Assembly: GCA_001970955.1 (NCBI GenBank)
Contig: MPUH01000734.1
Location: forward strand, 1 to 37,848
Reading direction: 5' to 3'
From: Stentor coeruleus
Taxonomy: Eukaryota; Ciliophora; Heterotrichea; Heterotrichida; Stentoridae
DNA: 37,848 nt
Shown here: one piece after another, positions 9,399-19,360 of the stretch
Layout of the letters: the number at the start of each line of letters is the position of its first letter
Position numbering within the stretch: the stretch's first letter is position 1
Program-made: the position numbers and the translations under genes
The notes under the pieces: generated by a model
The model's input: the letters and a program-made list of their open reading frames with translations, nothing else
Told to the model about the DNA's origin: nothing
Databases searched by the model: none

Positions 9399-12300
9399 TT
9401 ACACAAAATTTTCATCAGGAAGTATATACTCTTTGTTGAAAATAGATATTCTTAAATTTTCCTCTATCAAAAAATTCAGTGGGAAAAGTACAAGTAGTCC
9501 TTTAAAGCCATCTTTCAAATTATAATATTCATTAAGTTTTGCTTGATTTTCATACTCATCAATTTGATCTAAACGTGCTATCTCATCATCTGGATAACAT
9601 CTAAAAATATGCCTATAAAGCGCTGTGTTATTTTGTGCAGTGGTTAACCAATAGCTTGTAAATCTATCACTTAGTGGATCCCTTAATAAATTTTCATCTC
9701 CATTTCCTAGAAATTCTTTAAAAAGCTGCATCCTCAAACTATGAGCAAACTCTGATACTTTAACTTTACGTCCAGCTAAAACAGAATCAATTTTATTATC
9801 ATCATTAATCACCAAAGCAATCTCTGAATCTCTTTTTCCCATAAGACTTCTATCATTAATATTTGCACTTCCAATAATCACATAATCATCATCAACAATC
9901 ATTAATTTACTATGCACATAAACAATCTCAGTTATTGGTTTATTATCAAGTATAGCATGATTTCTAAGGGAAACAAAATGTATATAATCTTCAGGGTTAT
10001 GAATATTAGGATCTTGACTAAGCTGTTCAAATAAAGATGTTAATCCACGACTGATTGTTGAATATTCCCAATGGAGTTGAACTTTAATAAGTGGTGAATC
10101 TTGGATTTTGCCTTCAAACCCTGGAAGCAAAGGCATCATTACAATAACCTTAAAAGGTTCATGTTGGCTTGCTGCAATTTTTATACGTTCAACTAACGCT
10201 TGCACTATTTGGTTTTTCACCGGATTACCAGCTGTATTCGACATAAAAAACTGATTTTCAATATAAATAAAATGATTAGCCTCATCAATTAAATGAAGAT
10301 AAGCTGCATGTATTGAATGTTCAGCATTATCTAATCCAAGTGACCAAGGTCCAGCACTTCTTACAACTTGACAACTACAACTTCCAGTTTTCTTCAATTT
10401 CTGAAATTTAGGTAAAAGAAGGTTTTTAGCCCAAGCCTCATCACCTTGAGCAAAATCAGCTTCAAGTTCATTTTTAAAACACATTTCATCTAATGCATCC
10501 TCATCTTCAAAATCCCTTTTTCTTGTAACATAAACTGTAGATTGATTCCTTTCCCTTGTTACAAAATTCTTTTTAGGACTTTCAATTTCCAACTTTGGTA
10601 AAGGAGTTTGTTTTGAAAATCTTAATGCGTTTGATATAAAATCATCTATTTCAATCATTTTATCTAAAGCATAAGCGTCAATTCTTTTATGCATACTTAT
10701 ATTAGAAAGCATACTCAGCTTTCTGGCTTCTTGTAAACTTTTAGACCATTCTTTTCTCAAACTTTTATGCTGAAATTTTAAATTATCTTCTACAATCGGC
10801 GGGTATTCTATAAGTGTATTAAAAGTTGTGAACTCAGTTTCCGCATCTTTGCTTTTAGGTTGTAGCAAATCTTTATTTTTATGATAATCTCCTGATATAT
10901 CAGTCATGACATGANTCGGCGGGTATTCTATAAGTGTATTAAAAGTTGTGAACTCAGTTTCCGCATCTTTGCTTTTAGGCTGTAGCAAATCTTTATTTTT
11001 ATGATAATCTCCTGATATATCAGTCATGACATGGTTCCACAATTCAATAAAATGCAAGGCAATATCACAAGCGGCTTTACCTACAACTTTGATTCCAACA
11101 TCATGCCAAGGCATTCTTGGTGTTGTTTGTCTATCAATAATATCCCTATCCCAATCTTGTACATCAAAAAAATCAGCTACACGAACATTTGAGTAATCAA
11201 TACCATTCCAAACATAAGGGCTTTCTAAATCAGTAAGTAAATGTTCTGAAGTGTCCATCCGGCCGAAACATAAATCAAGACCACCAATAAAAGCTATGTT
11301 TTGATCAATACTGACGATTTTTTCATGATGGCTCCATAAGAACTGTGACCCAACAACGCTTCTATGAGGATGTCTGACAACTTTTATATTTTCATTTCGC
11401 TTTAATAAAGCTTTTTTTGTATGTAAAGAATTGAGAGTTAATGCTAAAGTGACTTCTTTGTATACATGAACGTATATATTTACTCCTCTATCTGCAAGTG
11501 ACCCTAAGACTTCAATAATTTGTGAGCTTGGATTGCTTTCACTTGGTCTTTTTAAGTACATTTCTGGGCTTAGCCACCAGTCGGATATTAAAACTTCATT
11601 TTTTGCTTGTAATAAACAATCCATGACTTCATGAAAATAGTTCAACCCATCAACAAACCATTTAACTTCATTGTGTAAACGTGGAGGAAAACTTGAATCA
11701 AATCTAACATCTGCATTACGCCATTCAGATTGTTCATATGCCTCACTTATTGCTTCAACCCATTCATTACGTGATATTATGTCTCCTGCTCTGAATAAAA
11801 AATGCCTTCTTGATGTTGCAATAAGGACTCCATCATCAAAACCTGTAGCTTCTCTTCCATGACTTATTTCAAATTTCCCTTTAAAGATTAGAACTTCATG
11901 AAGAAATTCTTTTGTATGGGAACTAAGATAGCCGATCATGTTATCTTTGATTATAATCCAACGTCTTTGCATACGTTTGAAGTGTTTGCTTATGTTACAG
12001 CACATTTTTTCATTGTTTATATGTCCGCCAGTTCTTTTCATTACATAACCTTCTTTACGTTTACTACTTGTACCATCAAATGATAATATTGATACTTCGA
12101 GGAATTCAAGGAAGTTAGGATTTTTACAGGATTCTTTAGTTCTTTCAAGTACTTTTAAATATGATTCTAGGAGAGTTAGTTTGTTTTCATTTGATGATGA
12201 AGTAAAAACATCTCCTGAAGGTAGGACTGGGCATTGAGACAAATTACCGTTTGATACATCCTTTTCGAGCTTTTTAGCTAAGTCTTGGAAATCGGAGTAT

Positions 12301-12455
12301 TTTTTCTTGATTTTCCAATAGTATTCTTTATTAGCTAAGTACATAACATCGAAAATATAGAAATATAAGAGTTTTGAGTTTCCTGGATCTTTAACTGATG
12401 CAAGTGCTCTTTTTCTGATGTTTGGCTCAAAGTTGGATAAATTAGGACCTTGCAT
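9399..12455 (-). CDS. Phospholipase D, PX-PH type (contains an assembly duplication)
   Basis: Hydrolyses phosphatidylcholine to phosphatidic acid at membranes (family knowledge). As written it has 1018 residues. Order: PX domain ~10-125; PH domain ~135-245; first HKD motif with H377, K379 and D384 (HHEKIVSID); an IYIENQFF segment typical of eukaryotic PLD; second HKD motif with H848 and K850 (VHSKLMIVDD), followed by GSANINDRS. Both half-sites look intact, so the enzyme should be active. The N at base 10915 gives residue X514 and is flanked by two copies of the same 39 residues (475-513 and 515-553). I read this as an unmerged contig overlap, so the real protein is probably 978 residues. The extra 120 bases keep the frame, which hides the error. 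Start ATG at 12455, stop TAA. The layout matches PLD1/PLD2 of animals and PLD-zeta of plants. Confidence 0.95.
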   Translation of the reverse strand: MQGPNLSNFEPNIRKRALASVKDPGNSKLLYFYIFDVMYLANKEYYWKIKKKYSDFQDLAKKLEKDVSNGNLSQCPVLPSGDVFTSSSNENKLTLLESYLKVLERTKESCKNPNFLEFLEVSILSFDGTSSKRKEGYVMKRTGGHINNEKMCCNISKHFKRMQRRWIIIKDNMIGYLSSHTKEFLHEVLIFKGKFEISHGREATGFDDGVLIATSRRHFLFRAGDIISRNEWVEAISEAYEQSEWRNADVRFDSSFPPRLHNEVKWFVDGLNYFHEVMDCLLQAKNEVLISDWWLSPEMYLKRPSESNPSSQIIEVLGSLADRGVNIYVHVYKEVTLALTLNSLHTKKALLKRNENIKVVRHPHRSVVGSQFLWSHHEKIVSIDQNIAFIGGLDLCFGRMDTSEHLLTDLESPYVWNGIDYSNVRVADFFDVQDWDRDIIDRQTTPRMPWHDVGIKVVGKAACDIALHFIELWNHVMTDISGDYHKNKDLLQPKSKDAETEFTTFNTLIEYPPXHVMTDISGDYHKNKDLLQPKSKDAETEFTTFNTLIEYPPIVEDNLKFQHKSLRKEWSKSLQEARKLSMLSNISMHKRIDAYALDKMIEIDDFISNALRFSKQTPLPKLEIESPKKNFVTRERNQSTVYVTRKRDFEDEDALDEMCFKNELEADFAQGDEAWAKNLLLPKFQKLKKTGSCSCQVVRSAGPWSLGLDNAEHSIHAAYLHLIDEANHFIYIENQFFMSNTAGNPVKNQIVQALVERIKIAASQHEPFKVIVMMPLLPGFEGKIQDSPLIKVQLHWEYSTISRGLTSLFEQLSQDPNIHNPEDYIHFVSLRNHAILDNKPITEIVYVHSKLMIVDDDYVIIGSANINDRSLMGKRDSEIALVINDDNKIDSVLAGRKVKVSEFAHSLRMQLFKEFLGNGDENLLRDPLSDRFTSYWLTTAQNNTALYRHIFRCYPDDEIARLDQIDEYENQAKLNEYYNLKDGFKGLLVLFPLNFLIEENLRISIFNKEYILPDENFV
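10796..11034. repeat. Assembly overlap duplication around N at 10915
   Basis: Copy 1 (10796-10914, 119 bases) and copy 2 (10916-11034) are identical except at 10860 (T) versus 10980 (C) and the last base, with a single N between them. The period of 120 bases is a multiple of three. I interpret it as two contig ends that overlap but were scaffolded with one N instead of merged. Confidence 0.93.
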
Positions 12456-13349
12456 ATTTAATATAAGTTTTACTTTTGTATAGGTGTATTTGGAATCAGA
12501 TATTATAAAGATAATGTATTTTAGACTTAATATTTATTAATTATGATTATTATAATTATATTATGAGTATTAGTTTAGGATTTTGATGTAATTTAAATTT
12601 ATAAGTTAATACATACGATTTAAAATTAAATTTTATAAGGTTTGAAGTGAAAGTATTCTTAGGCTTGTATTTATGCTTTATTTTATCAAATTTTCACATT
12701 TCTAAGATAGGTATATTCTTTAGCTTATATGGGGAAAATGGTAAATAAGTTTATACTTATGTATAATAATATGCTGAATATTAAATACTAAGAAGATATA
12801 ATTTGAAAACATATAGTTTTCTTTTGTGTATTTTTCTAAGTAGTTTCATTAGTATTTAAGTAAAAATTTATTGAGGATAAGCTGATTCTTCAATGAAAAT
12901 ACCAACAAGTCCTTAAAACTCTTGCGATATATAGAAACTGCCTTATAAATTCCCTTTTAACTTTTGGAGGTATTTTTTCTTGTATTTTGCAATCTTATTT
13001 ATTAATATAGCCATCTATATAGAAAATGAGATAAGATAGCCTTTAAAATCGACTTATCGTTTAGCAAATTTAAGTAATTACAAAAAACTAAGATAGTTAT
13101 CAAGGATTTGCGGATTATTTTCAAAACTATCACGCTTTACTTAATTTATATAACAATTTTTAATTTAGTCTAACCAAAATATTTTATCCCAATTCTTTCT
13201 TACTATTACCATAAAAAAAATTTACTAACTAGTAAAAATTTCACTTCTATACCTAATTTTGTAAAACATATTGAGTGATTTGCTTAATTTTTAATATAGT
13301 AATTTAATTACTTTTACAATCAAGCAGCTATTAATGTGTATTAGTAAGC

Positions 13350-13440
13350 CTTATCATACCGAATCTCCCTAAAGAAAGAGATCGTAGGAAAAGCAAACCT
13401 CGATCGGACAAGGTTTAAACCATGCCACCTTAAATATCAC
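13350..13440. ncRNA. Candidate structured RNA island (unidentified)
   Basis: This ~90-base block is clearly GC-richer than the surrounding spacer and can fold. GATCG(T)AGG at 13380-13388 pairs with CCTCGATC at 13398-13405 around the nine-base loop 13389-13397, giving eight pairs with one bulge. Alternative hairpins pair ATCTC (13363-13367) with GAGAT (13378-13382), and AAACCT (13395-13400) with AGGTTT (13411-13416). No long ORF crosses it. I compared it by eye with tRNA, 5S, U1, U2, U4, U5, U6 and SRP motifs and found no match. The strand is unknown. Confidence 0.25.
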
Positions 13441-14043
13441 CCACTTTAAACTTTAAGCCTTATCTCTAACTTAAAATATAAAATTCCTATAATTATTATC
13501 GATACTTATATCAATGTTTATTTAAAGATTTAAAAAATATTTTTTTTTGACGAAAAAACTGTTTTTGATAAGCAGATTATCAATCTGATAATCTTTTAAG
13601 TACACAGTAAATCAATTTGCTAAAATTGCATAATTGACTTTTTAGAAATATTCCATAGGAACTTCCATTTTCTTTAGTTACTATGGAATAATAATCAATC
13701 CAAGAATAAATTCTAAAATTTTTATAAGGATTTACTTAGCAGCCAGATATAAACTCATTACTGCTAAGATAACATAGAGTATAGCTTCGAAAAAATCATG
13801 AAGTGTAGTTAGTTACATAGAAAATTCCCATTAAGAATTCCTTTAATTATATCATTATTCTTTCTGAATTTTATACTTAATCATTTGATTTTTAAATCCT
13901 TGCTTAAACAAATTCTCATATTCCTTTCCATAATCTCAAAGCATTCAAAGAGATTTCTTGAATAGCCTTTTAATAAAATTTAAAACATAAAGAAAATATC
14001 TAGAAAGTATATCAGTCTCAGATTCAATCAAAAAAAATGTATT

Positions 14044-14216
14044 TATCCAGCAATGCTTTCCCTTTACCCTAATGTTTAAAAAATGTATAGAAAATGATAA
14101 AACTGTTTAAATATATATATGGTTGTATGNTATCCAGCAATGCTTTCCCTTTACCCTAATGTTTAAAAAATGTATAGAAAATGATAAAACTGTTTAAATA
14201 TATATATGGTTGTATG
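14044..14216. repeat. Assembly overlap duplication around N at 14130
   Basis: Bases 14044-14129 (86) are repeated exactly at 14131-14216, with a single N between. It is intergenic, so no gene is affected, but the spacer is probably 87 bases too long. Confidence 0.93.
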
Positions 14217-14471
14217 TGTGTCAGCAATAAATATTGCACAAACCCTTTAGTAAAGAATCATTTCCAAGGCATACTATTTCACTTAGAGATTAGCAATAGT
14301 AATTATACTACAAAGCATCATTTATCTCATAAATATATCATGAATTGGCAATTTAGTTTAAGGATATACTAAAGTTTGAAATATTAAATTTATAAATATT
14401 AACTATTATAGATTAAATATGAACTATGTTAAATTGCAAGATTTTCTTACTAATGGTATTATAAATTAATA

Positions 14472-15479
14472 ATGAATGGTAATCGATTTATTCCAGATAA
14501 AGAGCTTGGTAAAGGTAGCTTTGGTGTTGTATATAAAGCTTGGGATAGCCTTAAAAGTCAAGATGTAGCCCTTAAATTAAGTGATAAGAGCCATAAGAAT
14601 AGCTTCTTGTCAGAGATACAGGTCCTCTCTTGCGTTTCTGGCAAAAAAGGTTTCCCAAAGATGATTTGGAAAGGAGAATTTCAAGGGCAGTTAGCCATAG
14701 CTATGGAGCTCTTAGGCAGCTCATTGACTGCAAAATTTAAAAAAGATATAATTTCTATCGGTGAGGCATGCGAGATCGGTATCCAAACAGTTAAAGCCAT
14801 TGAAACACTTCATAAAGAATCATTTTTGCATCAAGACCTTAAGCCATGCAATATACTTATGGGACAAAAAGGCGAAAAAACATATCATTTAATAGACTTT
14901 GGTATATCCAGAGGCTTCATTGACAGACAAACAAGACATCATATACCACTGAGAACAGAAACAACATTCAAAGGAAATCTTGTATTTTGTTCCAGCAACT
15001 TATTAAACGGTATTCAAGCAAGCCGTCGTGATGATATTATTTCACTTCTTCTGATTTTGTTTTTTGTTATTAAGAAAGGACTTCCGTGGATAAAAAACAC
15101 AAAATCAATTCACGATATGCTGAGTAGTCGGATTTCAGTCAGCATTTTTGAATTGAATAAAGGGGTTCCTTGCGAGATTGCTGAATGTCTTTCTTATGCC
15201 CAAGGGTTGAGCTTCTATCAAAAACCTGATTATAAGTGGATTGTAAATATGCTAAAGAGATGCAAGTCTGCTTTCGACCTAGAAAAAACAGAAATTTTGC
15301 AAATAAAAAGCTTGAAAGATAAAAATTCTTTAAAAAAAAATGAAGATCACAGGGCGAAAAGTGAGTGCAGATCACGCAATCTCCTAGATTTTAATAGTTC
15401 TACTATTAAAGTTTTAGCCCCAGATTTTTCAGAAGAAATGAGACAGAAAATTGTTGTTTCTCGAAGATCTAATAACTAA
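14472..15479 (+). CDS. Casein kinase 1-type protein kinase
   Basis: 335 residues, Ser/Thr kinase. Glycine loop GKGSFG at 13-18, ATP-binding lysine K35 (VALK), catalytic loop HQDLKPCN at 120-127 with D122, and DFG at 142-144. CK1 features: the ELLGSSL hinge region, GFPKMIWKGEF resembling the CK1 strand before it, and RRDDIISLLLILFF matching the CK1 segment that begins SRRDDLESLGY. The catalytic loop has HQD in place of HRD; the proton acceptor D is kept, so activity is expected. The basic, Ser-rich tail (~275-335) is not conserved with CK1. Start ATG at 14472 follows an AT-rich leader; stop TAA. CK1 families are often expanded in ciliates, so the exact role cannot be assigned. Confidence 0.92.
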   Translation: MNGNRFIPDKELGKGSFGVVYKAWDSLKSQDVALKLSDKSHKNSFLSEIQVLSCVSGKKGFPKMIWKGEFQGQLAIAMELLGSSLTAKFKKDIISIGEACEIGIQTVKAIETLHKESFLHQDLKPCNILMGQKGEKTYHLIDFGISRGFIDRQTRHHIPLRTETTFKGNLVFCSSNLLNGIQASRRDDIISLLLILFFVIKKGLPWIKNTKSIHDMLSSRISVSIFELNKGVPCEIAECLSYAQGLSFYQKPDYKWIVNMLKRCKSAFDLEKTEILQIKSLKDKNSLKKNEDHRAKSECRSRNLLDFNSSTIKVLAPDFSEEMRQKIVVSRRSNN

Positions 15480-16349
15480 AATTAAATACTATATTGTTAA
15501 AAATTCTGATATTTTAATAATCAAATTGAACTTGTATGTAATTTAATTTTAACATTTTGGTGCGGTCATTAAGAAATCCCTTTTACTACAATTTTTATAT
15601 GAATAAACTTCACGCACAAAGAAATTTACTTTTTATCATTCACATTTTAGTTATTTTGAAAAAGCATTATCCATTTGATTTTAAGAACATATCTGATTTA
15701 ATAAACTATATATATGTGTAAATAACTATTTATTATAAGAAATATTACTAACTTTTAAATATATCTTATAAACTACTATTTTTATAACTTAGTCATATCA
15801 AAAAACAAATTATTTATCTTATAATCATAAGTTTTACTTATTATAGTAATTTCATTAATCAAACACTATTATTAATACTAATTAAAATAATAAAATTATA
15901 AAAGACTATATAAAAGGTGTCCGATTATGTTAACCTTGACGAAGTGATTGAATTTGCTTATAATAAAAAAATTACAAAAACTTTTTCATTTGAATAAATT
16001 TTTTTTTTGAGCACAAGGCTTAATTATATGATATGCATGATATTTGTATAGTATTTTTGTATATTTAAAGACTCATAAGTTTTAGATTGAATAATTAATC
16101 TTGAAAAAAGGAATTAATAGTATGAAAAGTTTAATATAGCTTTTCAGCGAAAATGCTAGAAGACTTGAATGTCATGCACAAACAATTTATAATTTATAAG
16201 TCACAAAATAAGAATTTTAAAGGTAATCATATAAATACTGATTCATTCAATAATATAAATAATGATATGACTATATAATTCAACATAAAATTTAGAATCG
16301 TTCTATATTAGTTAATAGTTTTGCAGTTAGGTTGCCTTTACTTGTTAAT
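15480..16349. other. Intergenic spacer
   Basis: 870 bases between convergent genes, AT-rich. Two short coding-like stretches exist on the plus strand: 15914-15997 (27 codons, no ATG) and an ATG-started frame of 41 codons at 16153-16278. Neither is long enough to separate from chance at this base composition, and no other structure is evident. Confidence 0.5.
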
Positions 16350-18017
16350 CTAGCATAAAATTATATCTAAGAACCTGTTCCAATCTGTAGGTTTGTGTCT
16401 ATGCAATTCAATCGCTAAATATTTTATTTTGCTTACAGTGCTGTCTAGGTTATCAAAATTAGGGTCAAGAACTTGAGCACGGAAATTTTGATCATATGGC
16501 TCTCCTAAGGCCATTGCTGTAAGCAGTTCCGTGTATTCAGTGAATGATGAAGCTGCTAATTTGCCATACTTGTAGCTGCGCTTTAGCCTTTTCCACACCC
16601 CACCAACTTTTTCTGTCTCATCAAAAATAGGAGCACAGAAACTCTTACAAATCCCTCGATCTTGATCTTCTAATGCCTTTATAACAATAAGTGAAGGAAT
16701 ACTGACAAAAAGTTCACTATCAGAGCATTCTAACTGTTCCTTAAAAACCTGATACTTATTTCCTGTCGATTCAATTATACTCGACAAAAACACTAACTGG
16801 TTGCACTTTTTACTATTAATGAAATAAATTTTCCCTCTTTCCCAACTTGACTCAAAAGCCATCAATGCTTCTACAAGTTCTGGATTATTCTTAAGCTGAG
16901 GATCTACAATTTCAATATTCTGTGAATATTTTCTAATAAGCACCCTCATCCCAATAAACGCTTGTTTGATTTTTTCTGCCAAATTCCTTATACAACGTGC
17001 AGGTGTTGACATTCTTCTAATCAAAGCTTCTGCAGCTTTTAATATATCAATAGTCAAATCATCTCTTCCTTTCCCTTCAATATTAGCAACAGAATTTATT
17101 TTCCCAATAATAGTAACAAGTTTAGCTTTAGCATCTTGTAGCTCAGAAGAGTCTAAAGGCGACTTGTTTTGTTCTTTATAAATATTTTCTATACGAGTTA
17201 CTTCTTGTTCTTGGGTTATAGCTTCTTCGATATATCGCCGGGCATCTGATTCAATTGCCATTAGTTCATGTACATAAAGTTGTTCGAACTCAACCCATAA
17301 ATTATCGAAATCTAATAAGATGTCTGAGATTTCCTGTTTAATCTGTTCGACTGTTCCTGCAAAAGTTTCTTCACAAACTCTGTTGTAGATCTCTTTTAAT
17401 ATATTTTGGATTTTGATGAACTTTTGGAATAAGTTTCTCCCAGCTTGAAGGACTTCATCTGAAAACACATACTTTTCTCCATTCACATATAAATAAGGGA
17501 AACCTTCTTGTGCAGAATCTAATATTTCTGTAAGATAGCATAAGCTATTTTCTCTATAGAGAACCCTATAGGCTCTTGAGAACTTGTTGCGATAATCGCG
17601 AGATGTGCAGGGGACCTTAAAGACCTCACAAAGTTTTTCAATTTGATTTAAGAGTTTTTTGCAGGATCTTTGGCCATGCTCTGAGTCTAGGTCATATCTT
17701 TGGTCACTTCGAAGAAAAAGCTGAGAAGAACAAATTACTGTGTGCTCTAGTAATAAAAAATCAGAACTTCTTCTGAATTCTTCGATGTCTGTTAAAGGTC
17801 TTGGAGGAGCTGTAGATGATCTAAAAGGTAAGTATCTTGAATGTGACTCTGAGAGTTCGCCTTTGTCTGAAATGCTTTGATAGCTATCTTCTTCACTTTC
17901 TGATGAGTTTAATGTGATATCTTGGAGATCCTCACTTTGTTCATGAAAACTTGAATGATCGGATGTTACGTTTTCAGGCATATCAAATGAATAGCTGTAC
18001 ATATTTTTTATTACCAT
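16350..18017 (-). CDS. Conserved-looking protein of unknown function
   Basis: The frame is open from 18074, but that codon is GTG. The first ATG is at 18017, giving 555 residues; ATGs at 18002 and 17981 are alternatives. I do not recognise a family. The first ~65 residues are acidic and Ser/Glu-rich, probably disordered. The rest is mostly helical, with no membrane segment and no signal peptide. A charged, coiled-coil-like region spans about 190-330 (many E/K/Q, for example EAITQEQEVTRIENIYKEQN), followed by a mixed helical C-terminal half. It is probably a soluble cytoplasmic or cytoskeletal scaffold, which is inference from composition only. It ends with TAG and converges with the CK1 gene. 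Confidence 0.75.
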   Translation of the reverse strand: MVIKNMYSYSFDMPENVTSDHSSFHEQSEDLQDITLNSSESEEDSYQSISDKGELSESHSRYLPFRSSTAPPRPLTDIEEFRRSSDFLLLEHTVICSSQLFLRSDQRYDLDSEHGQRSCKKLLNQIEKLCEVFKVPCTSRDYRNKFSRAYRVLYRENSLCYLTEILDSAQEGFPYLYVNGEKYVFSDEVLQAGRNLFQKFIKIQNILKEIYNRVCEETFAGTVEQIKQEISDILLDFDNLWVEFEQLYVHELMAIESDARRYIEEAITQEQEVTRIENIYKEQNKSPLDSSELQDAKAKLVTIIGKINSVANIEGKGRDDLTIDILKAAEALIRRMSTPARCIRNLAEKIKQAFIGMRVLIRKYSQNIEIVDPQLKNNPELVEALMAFESSWERGKIYFINSKKCNQLVFLSSIIESTGNKYQVFKEQLECSDSELFVSIPSLIVIKALEDQDRGICKSFCAPIFDETEKVGGVWKRLKRSYKYGKLAASSFTEYTELLTAMALGEPYDQNFRAQVLDPNFDNLDSTVSKIKYLAIELHRHKPTDWNRFLDIILC

Positions 18018-18338
18018 TGTCAAGGAATGCTTTTTTAATATTTTTCTATTTAAATACTTCAAATACTTAACCACAGGACAAATTTTCTATATTCATTAGG
18101 AAAATGCACAGATTTTTCAAGAATTATATAATATTATCATTTAAAAGCTTAAAATTGACAAAAACGGTCTATAGCATTTAAAGCCATACTTTGAAAAACC
18201 TAAAAATCATAGGTTTTTAAAGCAAAATCCTAATTCTAAGTTTGAAATTTTTTTAATCTTAGAAAACAGGGAAATTTATATAATTTCTAGGCTATCATAT
18301 AAGTAATTACAATATCTCTATTATTATAATTCAGATAT
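18018..18338. other. Divergent promoter region
   Basis: About 320 AT-rich bases between two divergently transcribed genes, so both promoters should be here. No repeat, RNA gene or recognisable motif is visible. Confidence 0.5.
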
Positions 18339-19160
18339 ATGGAAAACAACAAAAGCGAAATGACAGGGGAGCAGTCTTTACGATATCTTGTATGCAGAAT
18401 CTGTTATGGGACTGAAGAGAATTCTGAAGCTCTGATCCATCCATGTAAATGCACAGGGTCAGTTGCTTATGTTCATGAAGAGTGTTTAAAAACATGGCTT
18501 TTATCTACTAACCCAAATCTTAAAGACCGAAGCTGTGAGCTATGTAAAGGTCCTTATTCAATGGAAGTAAAACTAAAATACTCATTTTCCTTCTCAAAAC
18601 TTTGTAAAGGAAGCTTAACCAGCTGCATTTTTGGTATAATCTTATTTTCTATGATCTCGCTTATAGTCGTTATTATATTTTTTCTAAGTCAACGTTTAAA
18701 AAATTCTGCTCAAGGAGACTCAATTTATATAGTCGCTTTACTTATTGGCTGTTGTATTGGGCTTATGATTTTACTATTGCTAGCTTTTTATCTATTTAAA
18801 AGTTTGATTTATTTACCAAAAGTTACTATATGGAAAATCAAAAATTATGAAAGGGTTGAAGAAGTATTTGTTGAAAAAATTGTAGGGAATAATTATGTTC
18901 AAACACAAGATAATGAGGTTTTTATAAGAATTAAAAGTTCAGGGAGAGGTACTGTGAGGAAAACTGTATGTCCGAAAGTTATGCCTTTGAATGTTGTTCC
19001 GGTTATTGAGTCAGGAAGACTTGTTAGGTATGATAAGGATCTTGGTAATGAGAAACTTTCTTCTAGTGCTTGTAACAATGTGGAATATGAGTTGATTGAA
19101 GATAATGAGATAAGGTTTGCTGAAAATAGTTTAAAGGAAATGGCTAAGTATGATGAGTGA
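18339..19160 (+). CDS. RING-CH (MARCH-like) membrane E3 ubiquitin ligase
   Basis: 273 residues. The N-terminus is a textbook RING-CH (C4HC3) finger: C19, C22, C36, C38, H46, C49, C66 and C69, with the conserved W53 after the fifth and sixth ligands. Two hydrophobic helices follow (~90-120 and ~128-155), the usual MARCH arrangement with both termini cytosolic. The ~110-residue tail is charged and unassigned. MARCH proteins recruit an E2 through the finger and ubiquitinate membrane proteins to direct their traffic or degradation. Start ATG at 18339. The stop is TGA, supporting TGA as a terminator in this genome; TAA follows in frame 13 codons later. Confidence 0.92.
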   Translation: MENNKSEMTGEQSLRYLVCRICYGTEENSEALIHPCKCTGSVAYVHEECLKTWLLSTNPNLKDRSCELCKGPYSMEVKLKYSFSFSKLCKGSLTSCIFGIILFSMISLIVVIIFFLSQRLKNSAQGDSIYIVALLIGCCIGLMILLLLAFYLFKSLIYLPKVTIWKIKNYERVEEVFVEKIVGNNYVQTQDNEVFIRIKSSGRGTVRKTVCPKVMPLNVVPVIESGRLVRYDKDLGNEKLSSSACNNVEYELIEDNEIRFAENSLKEMAKYDE

Positions 19161-19360
19161 GTAATGAAGCCCTGGGTAAAATATTAAGGATTACTTTTTA
19201 AGTAATGAATAATTAATAAAATGATATGGCTGAAAAGAGTTGGAAGTATGATTTTTACCTTTGGGTTTATAATATAAATAATTACTTTTTGTAGTTTTGT
19301 TGTATATTTTTTTATATTTGTGCTATATTGTTAATTTAACTCGTACATTTTGGCAATAAT

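Larger units (their letters stand above)
12456..14471. other. Long intergenic spacer
   Basis: About 2 kb between divergently transcribed genes, so both promoters should lie here. It is AT-rich with frequent stops in all frames and no supported protein gene. It holds one GC-richer island with hairpin potential (13350-13440) and an assembly duplication (14044-14216). The open frame at 14181-14372 starts inside the duplicated block and looks like chance. Confidence 0.6.

Noticed and set aside
14181-14372. 63-codon frame ahead of the CK1 gene
   Set aside because: It begins inside an assembly duplication and has no coding-like composition.
15914-15997. 27-codon stretch resembling the tail of zinc alcohol dehydrogenases (NLDEVIEFAYNKK)
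   Set aside because: It has no ATG, no further homology on either side, and is too short to separate from chance.
18018-18074. GTG-initiated N-terminal extension of the unknown minus-strand protein
   Set aside because: Eukaryotic nuclear genes start at ATG; the first in-frame ATG is at 18017.
19158-19198. Reading TGA as Trp at the end of the RING-CH gene, which would extend it 13 codons
   Set aside because: All long genes use TGG for Trp and none has an internal TGA, so TGA is a stop here.
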